A stretch of 64,000 nucleotides of DNA, taken from Tetranychus cinnabarinus (taxonomy: Eukaryota; Arthropoda; Arachnida; Trombidiformes; Tetranychidae). The DNA lies in contig WHVY01000005.1 of NCBI GenBank assembly GCA_022266195.1, positions 4,154,001 to 4,218,000 on the forward strand, given 5' to 3'. Of the stretch, positions 25,231-37,872 are shown in pieces (position 1 is the stretch's first letter; every line of letters begins with the position of its first letter). Made by a program: the position numbers and the translations under genes. The notes beneath the pieces were generated by a model, which made no database searches, was not told the origin of the DNA, and saw only the letters and a list, made by a program, of their open reading frames with translations.

Positions 25231-25791
25231 TTTAGTTATAGTGGATTAAAGTTGACAAAGACTAAATTGAAAACAAATGAATCAGTGAACTTGAGACGAA
25301 CTGTGATAAGTTTAAGGTAAAATCTTGAGTATTTATAGTATTGTTAGAAACAAAATGAACAAATAATCGATGCACAAGTATAAATTTATTTGATTTATAT
25401 CTATTTTCATTTGAATATTATTAGTCATTGTTTAATGAATTTTAATTTGATTAAACTATTCAAAAAGGTAAACAGGTAAATTAGTGCACTAGATGTCAAT
25501 CTTAAATTTATAATTTAAACTGATTAAAAGACATTAACCTATTGTTTACTCATCTCTGTCTAGCAATTTTACATTTGATCACCTTGATTTTCAGTAAACA
25601 ATGATTAATAATATTCAAAATAAAAAAGAAATAAACCAAATAAACTTAAACTTGCAAATTTTTTATTTTTTCATTGCATTTCTAGAAATACTATAAATAC
25701 TCAGTCTTGCACCTTACAGTTATCATAGTTCATCTTGATTTCAAAGTTAACTTTCAAGTTAAACGTTCAACTTTAATCCACTATAACTAAA

Positions 25792-25944
25792 ATGAATCCC
25801 CAAATTCTTAAAGTGTTTCTCTTTGTGCTAATGCTTTCAATCGTTGTTGGACTGTCTTCAGCTTACAGTTACACCAAAAAACCATTAACACCTGAAGAGC
25901 TTGCAACTGCACGAGCACAGCTGTTTGCAGCTTTCCATGGATAA
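25792..25944 (+). CDS. Secreted short peptide, pair 4 right
   Basis: Same protein; promoter B. The spacer that follows has the only 1-base deletion (near 26,220) and a GTATCCATGG variant at about 26,190. Confidence 0.85.
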   Translation: MNPQILKVFLFVLMLSIVVGLSSAYSYTKKPLTPEELATARAQLFAAFHG

Positions 25945-26801
25945 TCAATATGTAAAATTTTGAAAGATTTGACTATGAATAAATAATATTAATTTTACCT
26001 TTAAATTATCATTTTCTATTATTTATTATCAATTTTTCCTCAAAAATTATATCGCAAACTCATATTATCGGATTTGAAAATAATATTTTTAGTAAAATTT
26101 GTAGAATCGGCAAATCTGTAATTTATTGTTTCGGTAATTCATAATTTAAAAATTTCATTCAAACAAGTCGTATTTTTCCGATTCCAGGTATCCATGGAAT
26201 GTTTATCTGAAGATTATTGTGAATTAAGGTAATAAGGTTATTTTTCAAAATTCTTATTCAATTTGAATGATTTACAGTCCTTGTTCTGAAGCATCTTTAA
26301 GTTCGGTCATGCTAAACAATTCTATATTTAATTATCCATCTTCACTTATTTACCTATCTGACTCTGATTTTAGCTTATATTGATATTTAGGAATTATCTT
26401 TGTAAAAACTCCTGCTGGAAAATCCTTTATAATCGTCTTTACAGAAAATTTGCTGGTTTGTAAATGAGTTATTGAAATCAACAATAACTTTATAAGACTT
26501 CATTGAGATGAAATTTGATAATGAGAACGCGATAAAATTGTCACTGCGAAAATGCAAAAACGATACGTCAAGACAAGTGAATTTAGATTTGATACCTTGA
26601 TGGTTTATTTTAGTACATAACATTATTTTTTATGTTAGAAAGAGGCTAAATGTTTATTGATAATGATTTTATAAGTAAACGAAAAATCTGCCGCGCTGTT
26701 ATTGTCTAGATAATTTATAATTGAGAATGTAAAACGACAATTGAAAGGTAAAATTAATATTATTTATTCATAGTCAAATCTTTCAAAATTTTACATATTG
26801 A

Positions 26802-26954
26802 TTATCCATGGAAAGCTGCAAACAGCTGTGCTCGTGCAGTTGCAAGCTCTTCAGGTGTTAATGGTTTTTTGGTGTAACTGTAAGCTGAAGATAGTCCAAC
26901 AACGATTGAAAGCATTAGCACAAAGAGAAACACTTTAAGAATTTGGGGATTCAT
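26802..26954 (-). CDS. Secreted short peptide, pair 5 left
   Basis: Same protein; promoter A; last left copy with the CTATC allele. Confidence 0.85.
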   Translation of the reverse strand: MNPQILKVFLFVLMLSIVVGLSSAYSYTKKPLTPEELATARAQLFAAFHG

Positions 26955-27515
26955 TTTAGTTATAGTGGATTAAAGTTGACAAAGACTAAATTGAAAACAA
27001 ATGAATCAGTGAACTTGAGACGAACTGTGATAAGTTTAAGGTAAAATCTTGAGTATTTATAGTATTGTTAGAAACAAAATGAACAAATAATCGATGCACA
27101 AGTATAAATTTATTTGATTTATATCTATTTTCATTTGAATATTATTAGTCATTGTTTAATGAATTTTAATTTGATTAAACTATTCAAAAAGGTAAACAGG
27201 TAAATTAGTGCACTAGATGTCAATCTTAAATTTATAATTTAAACTGATTAAAAGACATTAACCTATTGTTTACTCATCTCTGTCTAGCAATTTTACATTT
27301 GATCACCTTGATTTTCAGTAAACAATGATTAATAATATTCAAAATAAAAAAGAAATAAACCAAATAAACTTAAACTTGCAAATTTTTTATTTTTTCATTG
27401 CATTTCTAGAAATACTATAAATACTCAGTCTTGCACCTTACAGTTATCATAGTTCATCTTGATTTCAAAGTTAACTTTCAAGTTAAACGTTCAACTTTAA
27501 TCCACTATAACTAAA

Positions 27516-27668
27516 ATGAATCCCCAAATTCTTAAAGTGTTTCTCTTTGTGCTAATGCTTTCAATCGTTGTTGGACTGTCTTCAGCTTACAGTTACACCA
27601 AAAAACCATTAACACCTGAAGAGCTTGCAACTGCACGAGCACAGCTGTTTGCAGCTTTCCATGGATAA
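27516..27668 (+). CDS. Secreted short peptide, pair 5 right
   Basis: Same protein; promoter B; 3' flank CTTTCAATTATC as in pairs 1, 10 and 12. Confidence 0.85.
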   Translation: MNPQILKVFLFVLMLSIVVGLSSAYSYTKKPLTPEELATARAQLFAAFHG

Positions 27669-28526
27669 TCAATATGTAAAATTTTGAAAGATTTGACTAT
27701 GAATAAATAATATTAATTTTACCTTTCAATTATCATTTTCTATTATTTATTATCAATTTTTCCTCAAAAATTATATCGCAAACTCATATTATCGGATTTG
27801 AAAATAATATTTTTAGTAAAATTTGTAGAATCGGCAAATCTGTAATTTATTGTTTCGGTAATTCATAATTTAAAAATTTCATTCAAACAAGTCGTATTTT
27901 TCCGATTCCAGGTATCGATGGAATGTTTATCTGAAGATTATTGTTGAATTAAGGTAATAAGGTTATTTTTCAAAATTCTTATTCAATTTGAATGATTTAC
28001 AGTCCTTGTTCTGAAGCATCTTTAAGTTCGGTCATGCTAAACAATTCTATATTTAATTATCCATCTTCACTTATTTACCTATCTGACTCTGATTTTAGCT
28101 TATATTGATATTTAGGAATTATCTTTGTAAAAACTCCTGCTGGAAAATCCTTTATAATCGTCTTTACAGAAAATTTGCTGGTTTGTAAATGAGTTATTGA
28201 AATCAACAATAACTTTATAAGACTTCATTGAGATGAAATTTGATAATGAGAACGCGATAAAATTGTCACTGCGAAAATGCAAAAACGATACGTCAAGACA
28301 AGTGAATTTAGATTTGATACCTTGATGGTTTATTTTAGTACATAACATTATTTTTTATGTTAGAAAGAGGCTAAATGTTTATTGATAATGATTTTATAAG
28401 TAAACGAAAAATCTGCCGCGCTGTTATTGTCTAGATAATTTATAATTGAGAATGTAAAACGACAATTGAAAGGTAAAATTAATATTATTTATTCATAGTC
28501 AAATCTTTCAAAATTTTACATATTGA

Positions 28527-28679
28527 TTATCCATGGAAAGCTGCAAACAGCTGTGCTCGTGCAGTTGCAAGCTCTTCAGGTGTTAATGGTTTTTTGGTGT
28601 AACTGTAAGCTGAAGACAGTCCAACAACGATTGAAAGCATTAGCACAAAGAGAAACACTTTAAGAATTTGGGGATTCAT
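28527..28679 (-). CDS. Secreted short peptide, pair 6 left
   Basis: Same protein; promoter A but CTGTC allele, the state otherwise linked to promoter B. This suggests gene conversion from the opposite copy. Confidence 0.85.
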   Translation of the reverse strand: MNPQILKVFLFVLMLSIVVGLSSAYSYTKKPLTPEELATARAQLFAAFHG

Positions 28680-29240
28680 TTTAGTTATAGTGGATTAAAG
28701 TTGACAAAGACTAAATTGAAAACAAATGAATCAGTGAACTTGAGACGAACTGTGATAAGTTTAAGGTAAAATCTTGAGTATTTATAGTATTGTTAGAAAC
28801 AAAATGAACAAATAATCGATGCACAAGTATAAATTTATTTGATTTATATCTATTTTCATTTGAATATTATTAGTCATTGTTTAATGAATTTTAATTTGAT
28901 TAAACTATTCAAAAAGGTAAACAGGTAAATTAGTGCACTAGATGTCAATCTTAAATTTATAATTTAAACTGATTAAAAGACATTAACCTATTGTTTACTC
29001 ATCTCTGTCTAGCAATTTTACATTTGATCACCTTGATTTTCAGTAAACAATGATTAATAATATTCAAAATAAAAAAGAAATAAACCAAATAAACTTAAAC
29101 TTGCAAATTTTTTATTTTTTCATTGCATTTCTAGAAATACTATAAATACTCAGTCTTGCACCTTACAGTTATCATAGTTCATCTTGATTTCAAAGTTAAC
29201 TTTCAAGTTAAACGTTCAACTTTAATCCACTATAACTAAA

Positions 29241-29393
29241 ATGAATCCCCAAATTCTTAAAGTGTTTCTCTTTGTGCTAATGCTTTCAATCGTTGTTGGA
29301 CTGTCTTCAGCTTACAGTTACACCAAAAAACCATTAACACCTGAAGAGCTTGCAACTGCACGAGCACAGCTGTTTGCAGCTTTCCATGGATAA
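29241..29393 (+). CDS. Secreted short peptide, pair 6 right
   Basis: Same protein; promoter B, CTGTC allele. Confidence 0.85.
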   Translation: MNPQILKVFLFVLMLSIVVGLSSAYSYTKKPLTPEELATARAQLFAAFHG

Positions 29394-30251
29394 TCAATAT
29401 GTAAAATTTTGAAAGATTTGACTATGAATAAATAATATTAATTTTACCTTTAAATTATCATTTTCTATTATTTATTATCAATTTTTCCTCAAAAATTATA
29501 TCGCAAACTCATATTATCGGATTTGAAAATAATATTTTTAGTAAAATTTGTAGAATCGGCAAATCTGTAATTTATTGTTTCGGTAATTCATAATTTAAAA
29601 ATTTCATTCAAACAAGTCGTATTTTTCCGATTCCAGGTATCGATGGAATGTTTATCTGAAGATTATTGTTGAATTAAGGTAATAAGGTTATTTTTCAAAA
29701 TTCTTATTCAATTTGAATGATTTACAGTCCTTGTTCTGAAGCATCTTTAAGTTCGGTCATGCTAAACAATTCTATATTTAATTATCCATCTTCACTTATT
29801 TACCTATCTGACTCTGATTTTAGCTTATATTGATATTTAGGAATTATCTTTGTAAAAACTCCTGCTGGAAAATCCTTTATAATCGTCTTTACAGAAAATT
29901 TGCTGGTTTGTAAATGAGTTATTGAAATCAACAATAACTTTATAAGACTTCATTGAGATGAAATTTGATAATGAGAACGCGATAAAATTGTCACTGCGAA
30001 AATGCAAAAACGATACGTCAAGACAAGTGAATTTAGATTTGATACCTTGATGGTTTATTTTAGTACATAACATTATTTTTTATGTTAGAAAGAGGCTAAA
30101 TGTTTATTGATAATGATTTTATAAGTAAACGAAAAATCTGCCGCGCTGTTATTGTCTAGATAATTTATAATTGAGAATGTAAAACGACAATTGAAAGGTA
30201 AAATTAATATTATTTATTCATAGTCAAATCTTTCAAAATTTTACATATTGA

Positions 30252-30404
30252 TTATCCATGGAAAGCTGCAAACAGCTGTGCTCGTGCAGTTGCAAGCTCT
30301 TCAGGTGTTAATGGTTTTTTGGTGTAACTGTAAGCTGAAGACAGTCCAACAACGATTGAAAGCATTAGCACAAAGAGAAACACTTTAAGAATTTGGGGAT
30401 TCAT
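30252..30404 (-). CDS. Secreted short peptide, pair 7 left
   Basis: Same protein; promoter A, CTGTC allele. Confidence 0.85.
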   Translation of the reverse strand: MNPQILKVFLFVLMLSIVVGLSSAYSYTKKPLTPEELATARAQLFAAFHG

Positions 30405-30965
30405 TTTAGTTATAGTGGATTAAAGTTGACAAAGACTAAATTGAAAACAAATGAATCAGTGAACTTGAGACGAACTGTGATAAGTTTAAGGTAAAATCTT
30501 GAGTATTTATAGTATTGTTAGAAACAAAATGAACAAATAATCGATGCACAAGTATAAATTTATTTGATTTATATCTATTTTCATTTGAATATTATTAGTC
30601 ATTGTTTAATGAATTTTAATTTGATTAAACTATTCAAAAAGGTAAACAGGTAAATTAGTGCACTAGATGTCAATCTTAAATTTATAATTTAAACTGATTA
30701 AAAGACATTAACCTATTGTTTACTCATCTCTGTCTAGCAATTTTACATTTGATCACCTTGATTTTCAGTAAACAATGATTAATAATATTCAAAATAAAAA
30801 AGAAATAAACCAAATAAACTTAAACTTGCAAATTTTTTATTTTTTCATTGCATTTCTAGAAATACTATAAATACTCAGTCTTGCACCTTACAGTTATCAT
30901 AGTTCATCTTGATTTCAAAGTTAACTTTCAAGTTAAACGTTCAACTTTAATCCACTATAACTAAA

Positions 30966-31118
30966 ATGAATCCCCAAATTCTTAAAGTGTTTCTCTTTGT
31001 GCTAATGCTTTCAATCGTTGTTGGACTGTCTTCAGCTTACAGTTACACCAAAAAACCATTAACACCTGAAGAGCTTGCAACTGCACGAGCACAGCTGTTT
31101 GCAGCTTTCCATGGATAA
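30966..31118 (+). CDS. Secreted short peptide, pair 7 right
   Basis: Same protein; promoter B. The spacer behind it carries the ribosomal-gene fragment. Confidence 0.85.
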   Translation: MNPQILKVFLFVLMLSIVVGLSSAYSYTKKPLTPEELATARAQLFAAFHG

Positions 31119-31176
31119 TCAATATGTAAAATTTTGAAAGATTTGACTATGAATAAATAATATTAATTTTACCTTT

Positions 31177-31376
31177 AAATTATCATTTTCTATTATTTAT
31201 TATCAATTTTTCCTCAAAAATTATATCGCAAACTCATATTATCGGATTTGAAAATAATATTTTTAGTAAAATTTGTAGAATCGGCAAATCTGTAATTTAT
31301 TGTTTCGGTAATTCATAATTTAAAAATTTCATTCAAACAAGTCGTATTTTTCCGATTCCAGGTATCGATGGAATGT
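31177..31376. repeat. Direct repeat left of the RpS27 fragment
   Basis: 200 bp of spacer S that is repeated at 31745-31944 on the other side of the fragment. The spacer excess of 568 bp equals 368 bp of foreign DNA plus this 200-bp duplication. Confidence 0.9.
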
Positions 31377-31744
31377 CCAGCAACCTAAAACACAAATGAT
31401 TGTTGTAAAAGGAAATGAAAATGATGGAATTAATCTTTGAATAACATTTCACAGATAAACTTTTAGCTGTTTTTAAGTCACGTAAACATACCTGGGCATT
31501 TGACATCCATAAAATAAGAGTTAGGATGTTGGACTAATCGCTTAAGTTTACATTTCCTCCTTTCTTCCTCTGGACTTGGATGAAGTAAATCTCTTGCTAA
31601 CTGCGAAAAAAAAACAAAAAACAATTATAATGAAATGTTGAAATTATCCACAAATGTAAATCAAACTTACGGGCATATTGAAATATTACTAGTTTTTCAC
31701 AATCTAAACAAATTAATAGACCAGAGAGAAGAAGCACGTCCAAC
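31377..31744 (-). pseudogene. RpS27: 5' fragment of ribosomal protein S27 gene (eS27)
   Basis: On the minus strand: a pyrimidine-rich CTTCTTCTCTC start resembling a 5' TOP element (about 31722-31732), then exon 1 with ATGCCC (31676-31671), a GT..AG intron, and exon 2 (31600-31492). Exon 2 encodes LARDLLHPSPEEERR and ends PNSYFMDVKCP, the eS27 N-terminus (38 codons plus one base). A second intron ends in TTTTAG, and only GTTGCT of exon 3 remains before the sequence returns to array DNA. The zinc-ribbon half is absent. Introns are present, so it was copied as DNA and is not a processed retrocopy. Exons look undamaged, which points to a recent event. Confidence 0.9.
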
Positions 31745-31944
31745 AAATTATCATTTTCTATTATTTATTATCAATTTTTCCTCAAAAATTATATCGCAAA
31801 CTCATATTATCGGATTTGAAAATAATATTTTTAGTAAAATTTGTAGAATCGGCAAATCTGTAATTTATTGTTTCGGTAATTCATAATTTAAAAATTTCAT
31901 TCAAACAAGTCGTATTTTTCCGATTCCAGGTATCGATGGAATGT
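31745..31944. repeat. Direct repeat right of the RpS27 fragment
   Basis: Second copy of the 200-bp spacer segment. The fragment is thus flanked by long direct repeats rather than by a short transposon target duplication. Confidence 0.9.
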
Positions 31945-32544
31945 TTATCTGAAGATTATTGTTGAATTAAGGTAATAAGGTTATTTTTCAAAATTCTTAT
32001 TCAATTTGAATGATTTACAGTCCTTGTTCTGAAGCATCTTTAAGTTCGGTCATGCTAAACAATTCTATATTTAATTATCCATCTTCACTTATTTACCTAT
32101 CTGACTCTGATTTTAGCTTATATTGATATTTAGGAATTATCTTTGTAAAAACTCCTGCTGGAAAATCCTTTATAATCGTCTTTACAGAAAATTTGCTGGT
32201 TTGTAAATGAGTTATTGAAATCAACAATAACTTTATAAGACTTCATTGAGATGAAATTTGATAATGAGAACGCGATAAAATTGTCACTGCGAAAATGCAA
32301 AAACGATACGTCAAGACAAGTGAATTTAGATTTGATACCTTGATGGTTTATTTTAGTACATAACATTATTTTTTATGTTAGAAAGAGGCTAAATGTTTAT
32401 TGATAATGATTTTATAAGTAAACGAAAAATCTGCCGCGCTGTTATTGTCTAGATAATTTATAATTGAGAATGTAAAACGACAATTGAAAGGTAAAATTAA
32501 TATTATTTATTCATAGTCAAATCTTTCAAAATTTTACATATTGA

Positions 32545-32697
32545 TTATCCATGGAAAGCTGCAAACAGCTGTGCTCGTGCAGTTGCAAGCTCTTCAGGTG
32601 TTAATGGTTTTTTGGTGTAACTGTAAGCTGAAGACAGTCCAACAACGATTGAAAGCATTAGCACAAAGAGAAACACTTTAAGAATTTGGGGATGCAT
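32545..32697 (-). CDS. Secreted short peptide, pair 8 left (variant)
   Basis: Same frame, but the second codon is CAT, giving Asn2 to His; the start codon is intact. CTGTC allele, promoter A. Confidence 0.85.
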   Translation of the reverse strand: MHPQILKVFLFVLMLSIVVGLSSAYSYTKKPLTPEELATARAQLFAAFHG

Positions 32698-33258
32698 TTT
32701 AGTTATAGTGGATTAAAGTTGACAAAGACTAAATTGAAAACAAATGAATCAGTGAAATTGAGACGAACTGTGATAAGTTTAAGGTAAAATCTTGAGTATT
32801 TATAGTATTGTTAGAAACAAAATGAACAAATAATCGATGCACAAGTATAAATTTATTTGATTTATATCTATTTTCATTTGAATATTATTAGTCATTGTTT
32901 AATGAATTTTAATTTGATTAAACTATTCAAAAAGGTAAACAGGTAAATTAGTGCACTAGATGTCAATCTTAAATTTATAATTTAAACTGATTAAAAGACA
33001 TTAACCTATTGTTTACTCATCTCTGTCTAGCAATTTTACATTTGATCACCTTGATTTTCAGTAAACAATGATTAATAATATTCAAAATAAAAAAGAAATA
33101 AACCAAATAAACTTAAACTTGCAAATTTTTTATTTTTTCATTGCATTTCTAGAAATACTATAAATACTCAGTCTTGCACCTTACAGTTATCATAGTTCAT
33201 CTTGATTTCAAAGTTAACTTTCAAGTTAAACGTTCAACTTTAATCCACTATAACTAAA

Positions 33259-33411
33259 ATGAATCCCCAAATTCTTAAAGTGTTTCTCTTTGTGCTAATG
33301 CTTTCAATCGTTGTTGGACTGTCTTCAGCTTACAGTTACACCAAAAAACCATTAACACCTGAAGAGCTTGCAACTGCACGAGCACAGCTGTTTGCAGCTT
33401 TCCATGGATAA
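33259..33411 (+). CDS. Secreted short peptide, pair 8 right
   Basis: Same protein; promoter B, CTGTC allele. Confidence 0.85.
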   Translation: MNPQILKVFLFVLMLSIVVGLSSAYSYTKKPLTPEELATARAQLFAAFHG

Positions 33412-34269
33412 TCAATATGTAAAATTTTGAAAGATTTGACTATGAATAAATAATATTAATTTTACCTTTAAATTATCATTTTCTATTATTTATTATCAAT
33501 TTTTCCTCAAAAATTATATCGCAAACTCATATTATCGGATTTGAAAATAATATTTTTAGTAAAATTTGTAGAATCGGCAAATCTGTAATTTATTGTTTCG
33601 GTAATTCATAATTTAAAAATTTCATTCAAACAAGTCGTATTTTTCCGATTCCAGGTATCGATGGAATGTTTATCTGAAGATTATTGTTGAATTAAGGTAA
33701 TAAGGTTATTTTTCAAAATTCTTATTCAATTTGAATGATTTACAGTCCTTGTTCTGAAGCATCTTTAAGTTCGGTCATGCTAAACAATTCTATATTTAAT
33801 TATCCATCTTCACTTATTTACCTATCTGACTCTGATTTTAGCTTATATTGATATTTAGGAATTATCTTTGTAAAAACTCCTGCTGGAAAATCCTTTATAA
33901 TCGTCTTTACAGAAAATTTGCTGGTTTGTAAATGAGTTATTGAAATCAACAATAACTTTATAAGACTTCATTGAGATGAAATTTGATAATGAGAACGCGA
34001 TAAAATTGTCACTGCGAAAATGCAAAAACGATACGTCAAGACAAGTGAATTTAGATTTGATACCTTGATGGTTTATTTTAGTACATAACATTATTTTTTA
34101 TGTTAGAAAGAGGCTAAATGTTTATTGATAATGATTTTATAAGTAAACGAAAAATCTGCCGCGCTGTTATTGTCTAGATAATTTATAATTGAGAATGTAA
34201 AACGACAATTGAAAGGTAAAATTAATATTATTTATTCATAGTCAAATCTTTCAAAATTTTACATATTGA

Positions 34270-34422
34270 TTATCCATGGAAAGCTGCAAACAGCTGTGCT
34301 CGTGCAGTTGCAAGCTCTTCAGGTGTTAATGGTTTTTTGGTGTAACTGTAAGCTGAAGACAGTCCAACAACGATTGAAAGCATTAGCACAAAGAGAAACA
34401 CTTTAAGAATTTGGGGATTCAT
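34270..34422 (-). CDS. Secreted short peptide, pair 9 left
   Basis: Same protein; promoter A, CTGTC allele. Last pair with forward P. Confidence 0.85.
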   Translation of the reverse strand: MNPQILKVFLFVLMLSIVVGLSSAYSYTKKPLTPEELATARAQLFAAFHG

Positions 34423-34983
34423 TTTAGTTATAGTGGATTAAAGTTGACAAAGACTAAATTGAAAACAAATGAATCAGTGAAATTGAGACGAACTGTGATA
34501 AGTTTAAGGTAAAATCTTGAGTATTTATAGTATTGTTAGAAACAAAATGAACAAATAATCGATGCACAAGTATAAATTTATTTGATTTATATCTATTTTC
34601 ATTTGAATATTATTAGTCATTGTTTAATGAATTTTAATTTGATTAAACTATTCAAAAAGGTAAACAGGTAAATTAGTGCACTAGATGTCAATCTTAAATT
34701 TATAATTTAAACTGATTAAAAGACATTAACCTATTGTTTACTCATCTCTGTCTAGCAATTTTACATTTGATCACCTTGATTTTCAGTAAACAATGATTAA
34801 TAATATTCAAAATAAAAAAGAAATAAACCAAATAAACTTAAACTTGCAAATTTTTTATTTTTTCATTGCATTTCTAGAAATACTATAAATACTCAGTCTT
34901 GCACCTTACAGTTATCATAGTTCATCTTGATTTCAAAGTTAACTTTCAAGTTAAACGTTCAACTTTAATCCACTATAACTAAA

Positions 34984-35136
34984 ATGAATCCCCAAATTCT
35001 TAAAGTGTTTCTCTTTGTGCTAATGCTTTCAATCGTTGTTGGACTGTCTTCAGCTTACAGTTACACCAAAAAACCATTAACACCTGAAGAGCTTGCAACT
35101 GCACGAGCACAGCTGTTTGCAGCTTTCCATGGATAA
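34984..35136 (+). CDS. Secreted short peptide, pair 9 right
   Basis: Same protein; promoter B, CTGTC allele. Confidence 0.85.
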   Translation: MNPQILKVFLFVLMLSIVVGLSSAYSYTKKPLTPEELATARAQLFAAFHG

Positions 35137-35994
35137 TCAATATGTAAAATTTTGAAAGATTTGACTATGAATAAATAATATTAATTTTACCTTTAAATTA
35201 TCATTTTCTATTATTTATTATCAATTTTTCCTCAAAAATTATATCGCAAACTCATATTATCGGATTTGAAAATAATATTTTTAGTAAAATTTGTAGAATC
35301 GGCAAATCTGTAATTTATTGTTTCGGTAATTCATAATTTAAAAATTTCATTCAAACAAGTCGTATTTTTCCGATTCCAGGTATCGATGGAATGTTTATCT
35401 GAAGATTATTGTTGAATTAAGGTAATAAGGTTATTTTTCAAAATTCTTATTCAATTTGAATGATTTACAGTCCTTGTTCTGAAGCATCTTTAAGTTCGGT
35501 CATGCTAAACAATTCTATATTTAATTATCCATCTTCACTTATTTACCTATCTGACTCTGATTTTAGCTTATATTGATATTTAGGAATTATCTTTGTAAAA
35601 ACTCCTGCTGGAAAATCCTTTATAATCGTCTTTACAGAAAATTTGCTGGTTTGTAAATGAGTTATTGAAATCAACAATAACTTTATAAGACTTCATTGAG
35701 ATGAAATTTGATAATGAGAACGCGATAAAATTGTCACTGCGAAAATGCAAAAACGATACGTCAAGACAAGTGAATTTAGATTTGATACCTTGATGGTTTA
35801 TTTTAGTACATAACATTATTTTTTATGTTAGAAAGAGGCTAAATGTTTATTGATAATGATTTTATAAGTAAACGAAAAATCTGCCGCGCTGTTATTGTCT
35901 AGATAATTTATAATTGAGAATGTAAAACGACAATTGAAAGGTAAAATTAATACTATTTATTCATAGTCAAATCTTTCAAAATTTTACATATTGA

Positions 35995-36147
35995 TTATCC
36001 ATGGAAAGCTGCAAACAGCTGTGCTCGTGCAGTTGCAAGCTCTTCAGGTGTTAATGGTTTTTTGGTGTAACTGTAAGCTGAAGACAGTCCAACAACGATT
36101 GAAAGCATTAGCACAAAGAGAAACACTTTAAGAATTTGGGGATTAAT
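35995..36147 (-). pseudogene. Secreted short peptide, pair 10 left, start codon lost
   Basis: The ATG is ATT (plus strand AAT at 36145-36147); the rest of the frame is intact. The next in-frame Met (residue 14) would remove half of the signal peptide. The left flank has TACTATTTATTC instead of TATTATTTATTC, shared with pair 11. Confidence 0.8.
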
Positions 36148-36708
36148 TTTAGTTATAGTGGATTAAAGTTGAACGTTTAACTTGAAAGTTAACTTTGAAA
36201 TCAAGATGAACTATGATAACTGTAAGGTGCAAGACTGAGTATTTATAGTATTTCTAGAAATGCAATGAAAAAATAAAAAATTTGCAAGTTTAAGTTTATT
36301 TGGTTTATTTCTTTTTTATTTTGAATATTATTAATCATTGTTTACTGAAAATCAAGGTGATCAAATGTAAAATTGCTAGACAGAGATGAGTAAACAATAG
36401 GTTAACGTCTTTTAATCAGTTTAAATTATAAATTTAAGATTGACATCTAGTGCACTAATTTACCTGTTTACCTTTTTGAATAGTTTAATCAAATTAAAAT
36501 TCATTAAACAATGACTAATAATATTCAAATGAAAATAGATATAAATCAAATAAATTTATACTTGTGCATCGATTATTTGTTCATTTTGTTTCTAACAATA
36601 CTATAAATACTCAAGATTTTACCTTAAACTTATCACAGTTCGTCTCAAGTTCACTGATTCATTTGTTTTCAATTTAGTCTTTGTCAACTTTAATCCACTA
36701 TAACTAAA
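36148..36708. promoter_or_regulatory. Promoter block P, inverted (pair 10)
   Basis: Same 561 bp as in pairs 1-9 but reverse-complemented: half B now faces the left gene and half A the right gene. Confidence 0.9.
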
Positions 36709-36861
36709 ATGAATCCCCAAATTCTTAAAGTGTTTCTCTTTGTGCTAATGCTTTCAATCGTTGTTGGACTATCTTCAGCTTACAGTTACACCAAAAAACC
36801 ATTAACACCTGAAGAGCTTGCAACTGCACGAGCACAGCTGTTTGCAGCTTTCCATGGATAA
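36709..36861 (+). CDS. Secreted short peptide, pair 10 right
   Basis: Same protein; now with promoter A and the CTATC allele, the combination seen on the left strand in pairs 1-5. Confidence 0.85.
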   Translation: MNPQILKVFLFVLMLSIVVGLSSAYSYTKKPLTPEELATARAQLFAAFHG

Positions 36862-37719
36862 TCAATATGTAAAATTTTGAAAGATTTGACTATGAATAAA
36901 TAATATTAATTTTACCTTTCAATTATCATTTTCTATTATTTATTATCAATTTTTCCTCAAAAATTATATCGCAAACTCATATTATCGGATTTGAAAATAA
37001 TATTTTTAGTAAAATTTGTAGAATCGGCAAATCTGTAATTTATTGTTTCGGTAATTCATAATTTAAAAATTTCATTCAAACAAGTCGTATTTTTCCGATT
37101 CCAGGTATCGATGGAATGTTTATCTGAAGATTATTGTTGAATTAAGGTAATAAGGTTATTTTTCAAAATTCTTATTCAATTTGAATGATTTACAGTCCTT
37201 GTTCTGAAGCATCTTTAAGTTCGGTCATGCTAAACAATTCTATATTTAATTATCCATCTTCACTTATTTACCTATCTGACTCTGATTTTAGCTTATATTG
37301 ATATTTAGGAATTATCTTTGTAAAAACTCCTGCTGGAAAATCCTTTATAATCGTCTTTACAGAAAATTTGCTGGTTTGTAAATGAGTTATTGAAATCAAC
37401 AATAACTTTATAAGACTTCATTGAGATGAAATTTGATAATGAGAACGCGATAAAATTGTCACTGCGAAAATGCAAAAACGATACGTCAAGACAAGTGAAT
37501 TTAGATTTGATACCTTGATGGTTTATTTTAGTACATAACATTATTTTTTATGTTAGAAAGAGGCTAAATGTTTATTGATAATGATTTTATAAGTAAACGA
37601 AAAATCTGCCGCGCTGTTATTGTCTAGATAATTTATAATTGAGAATGTAAAACGACAATTGAAAGGTAAAATTAATACTATTTATTCATAGTCAAATCTT
37701 TCAAAATTTTACATATTGA

Positions 37720-37872
37720 TTATCCATGGAAAGCTGCAAACAGCTGTGCTCGTGCAGTTGCAAGCTCTTCAGGTGTTAATGGTTTTTTGGTGTAACTGTA
37801 AGCTGAAGACAGTCCAACAACGATTGAAAGCATTAGCACAAAGAGAAACACTTTAAGAATTTGGGGATTCAT
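37720..37872 (-). CDS. Secreted short peptide, pair 11 left
   Basis: Same protein with intact ATG; promoter B, CTGTC allele. Confidence 0.85.
   Translation of the reverse strand: MNPQILKVFLFVLMLSIVVGLSSAYSYTKKPLTPEELATARAQLFAAFHG

Noticed and set aside
31635..31886. 83-codon plus-strand frame across the RpS27 fragment
   Set aside because: It is antisense to RpS27 exon 1 and runs into spacer DNA; a chance frame.
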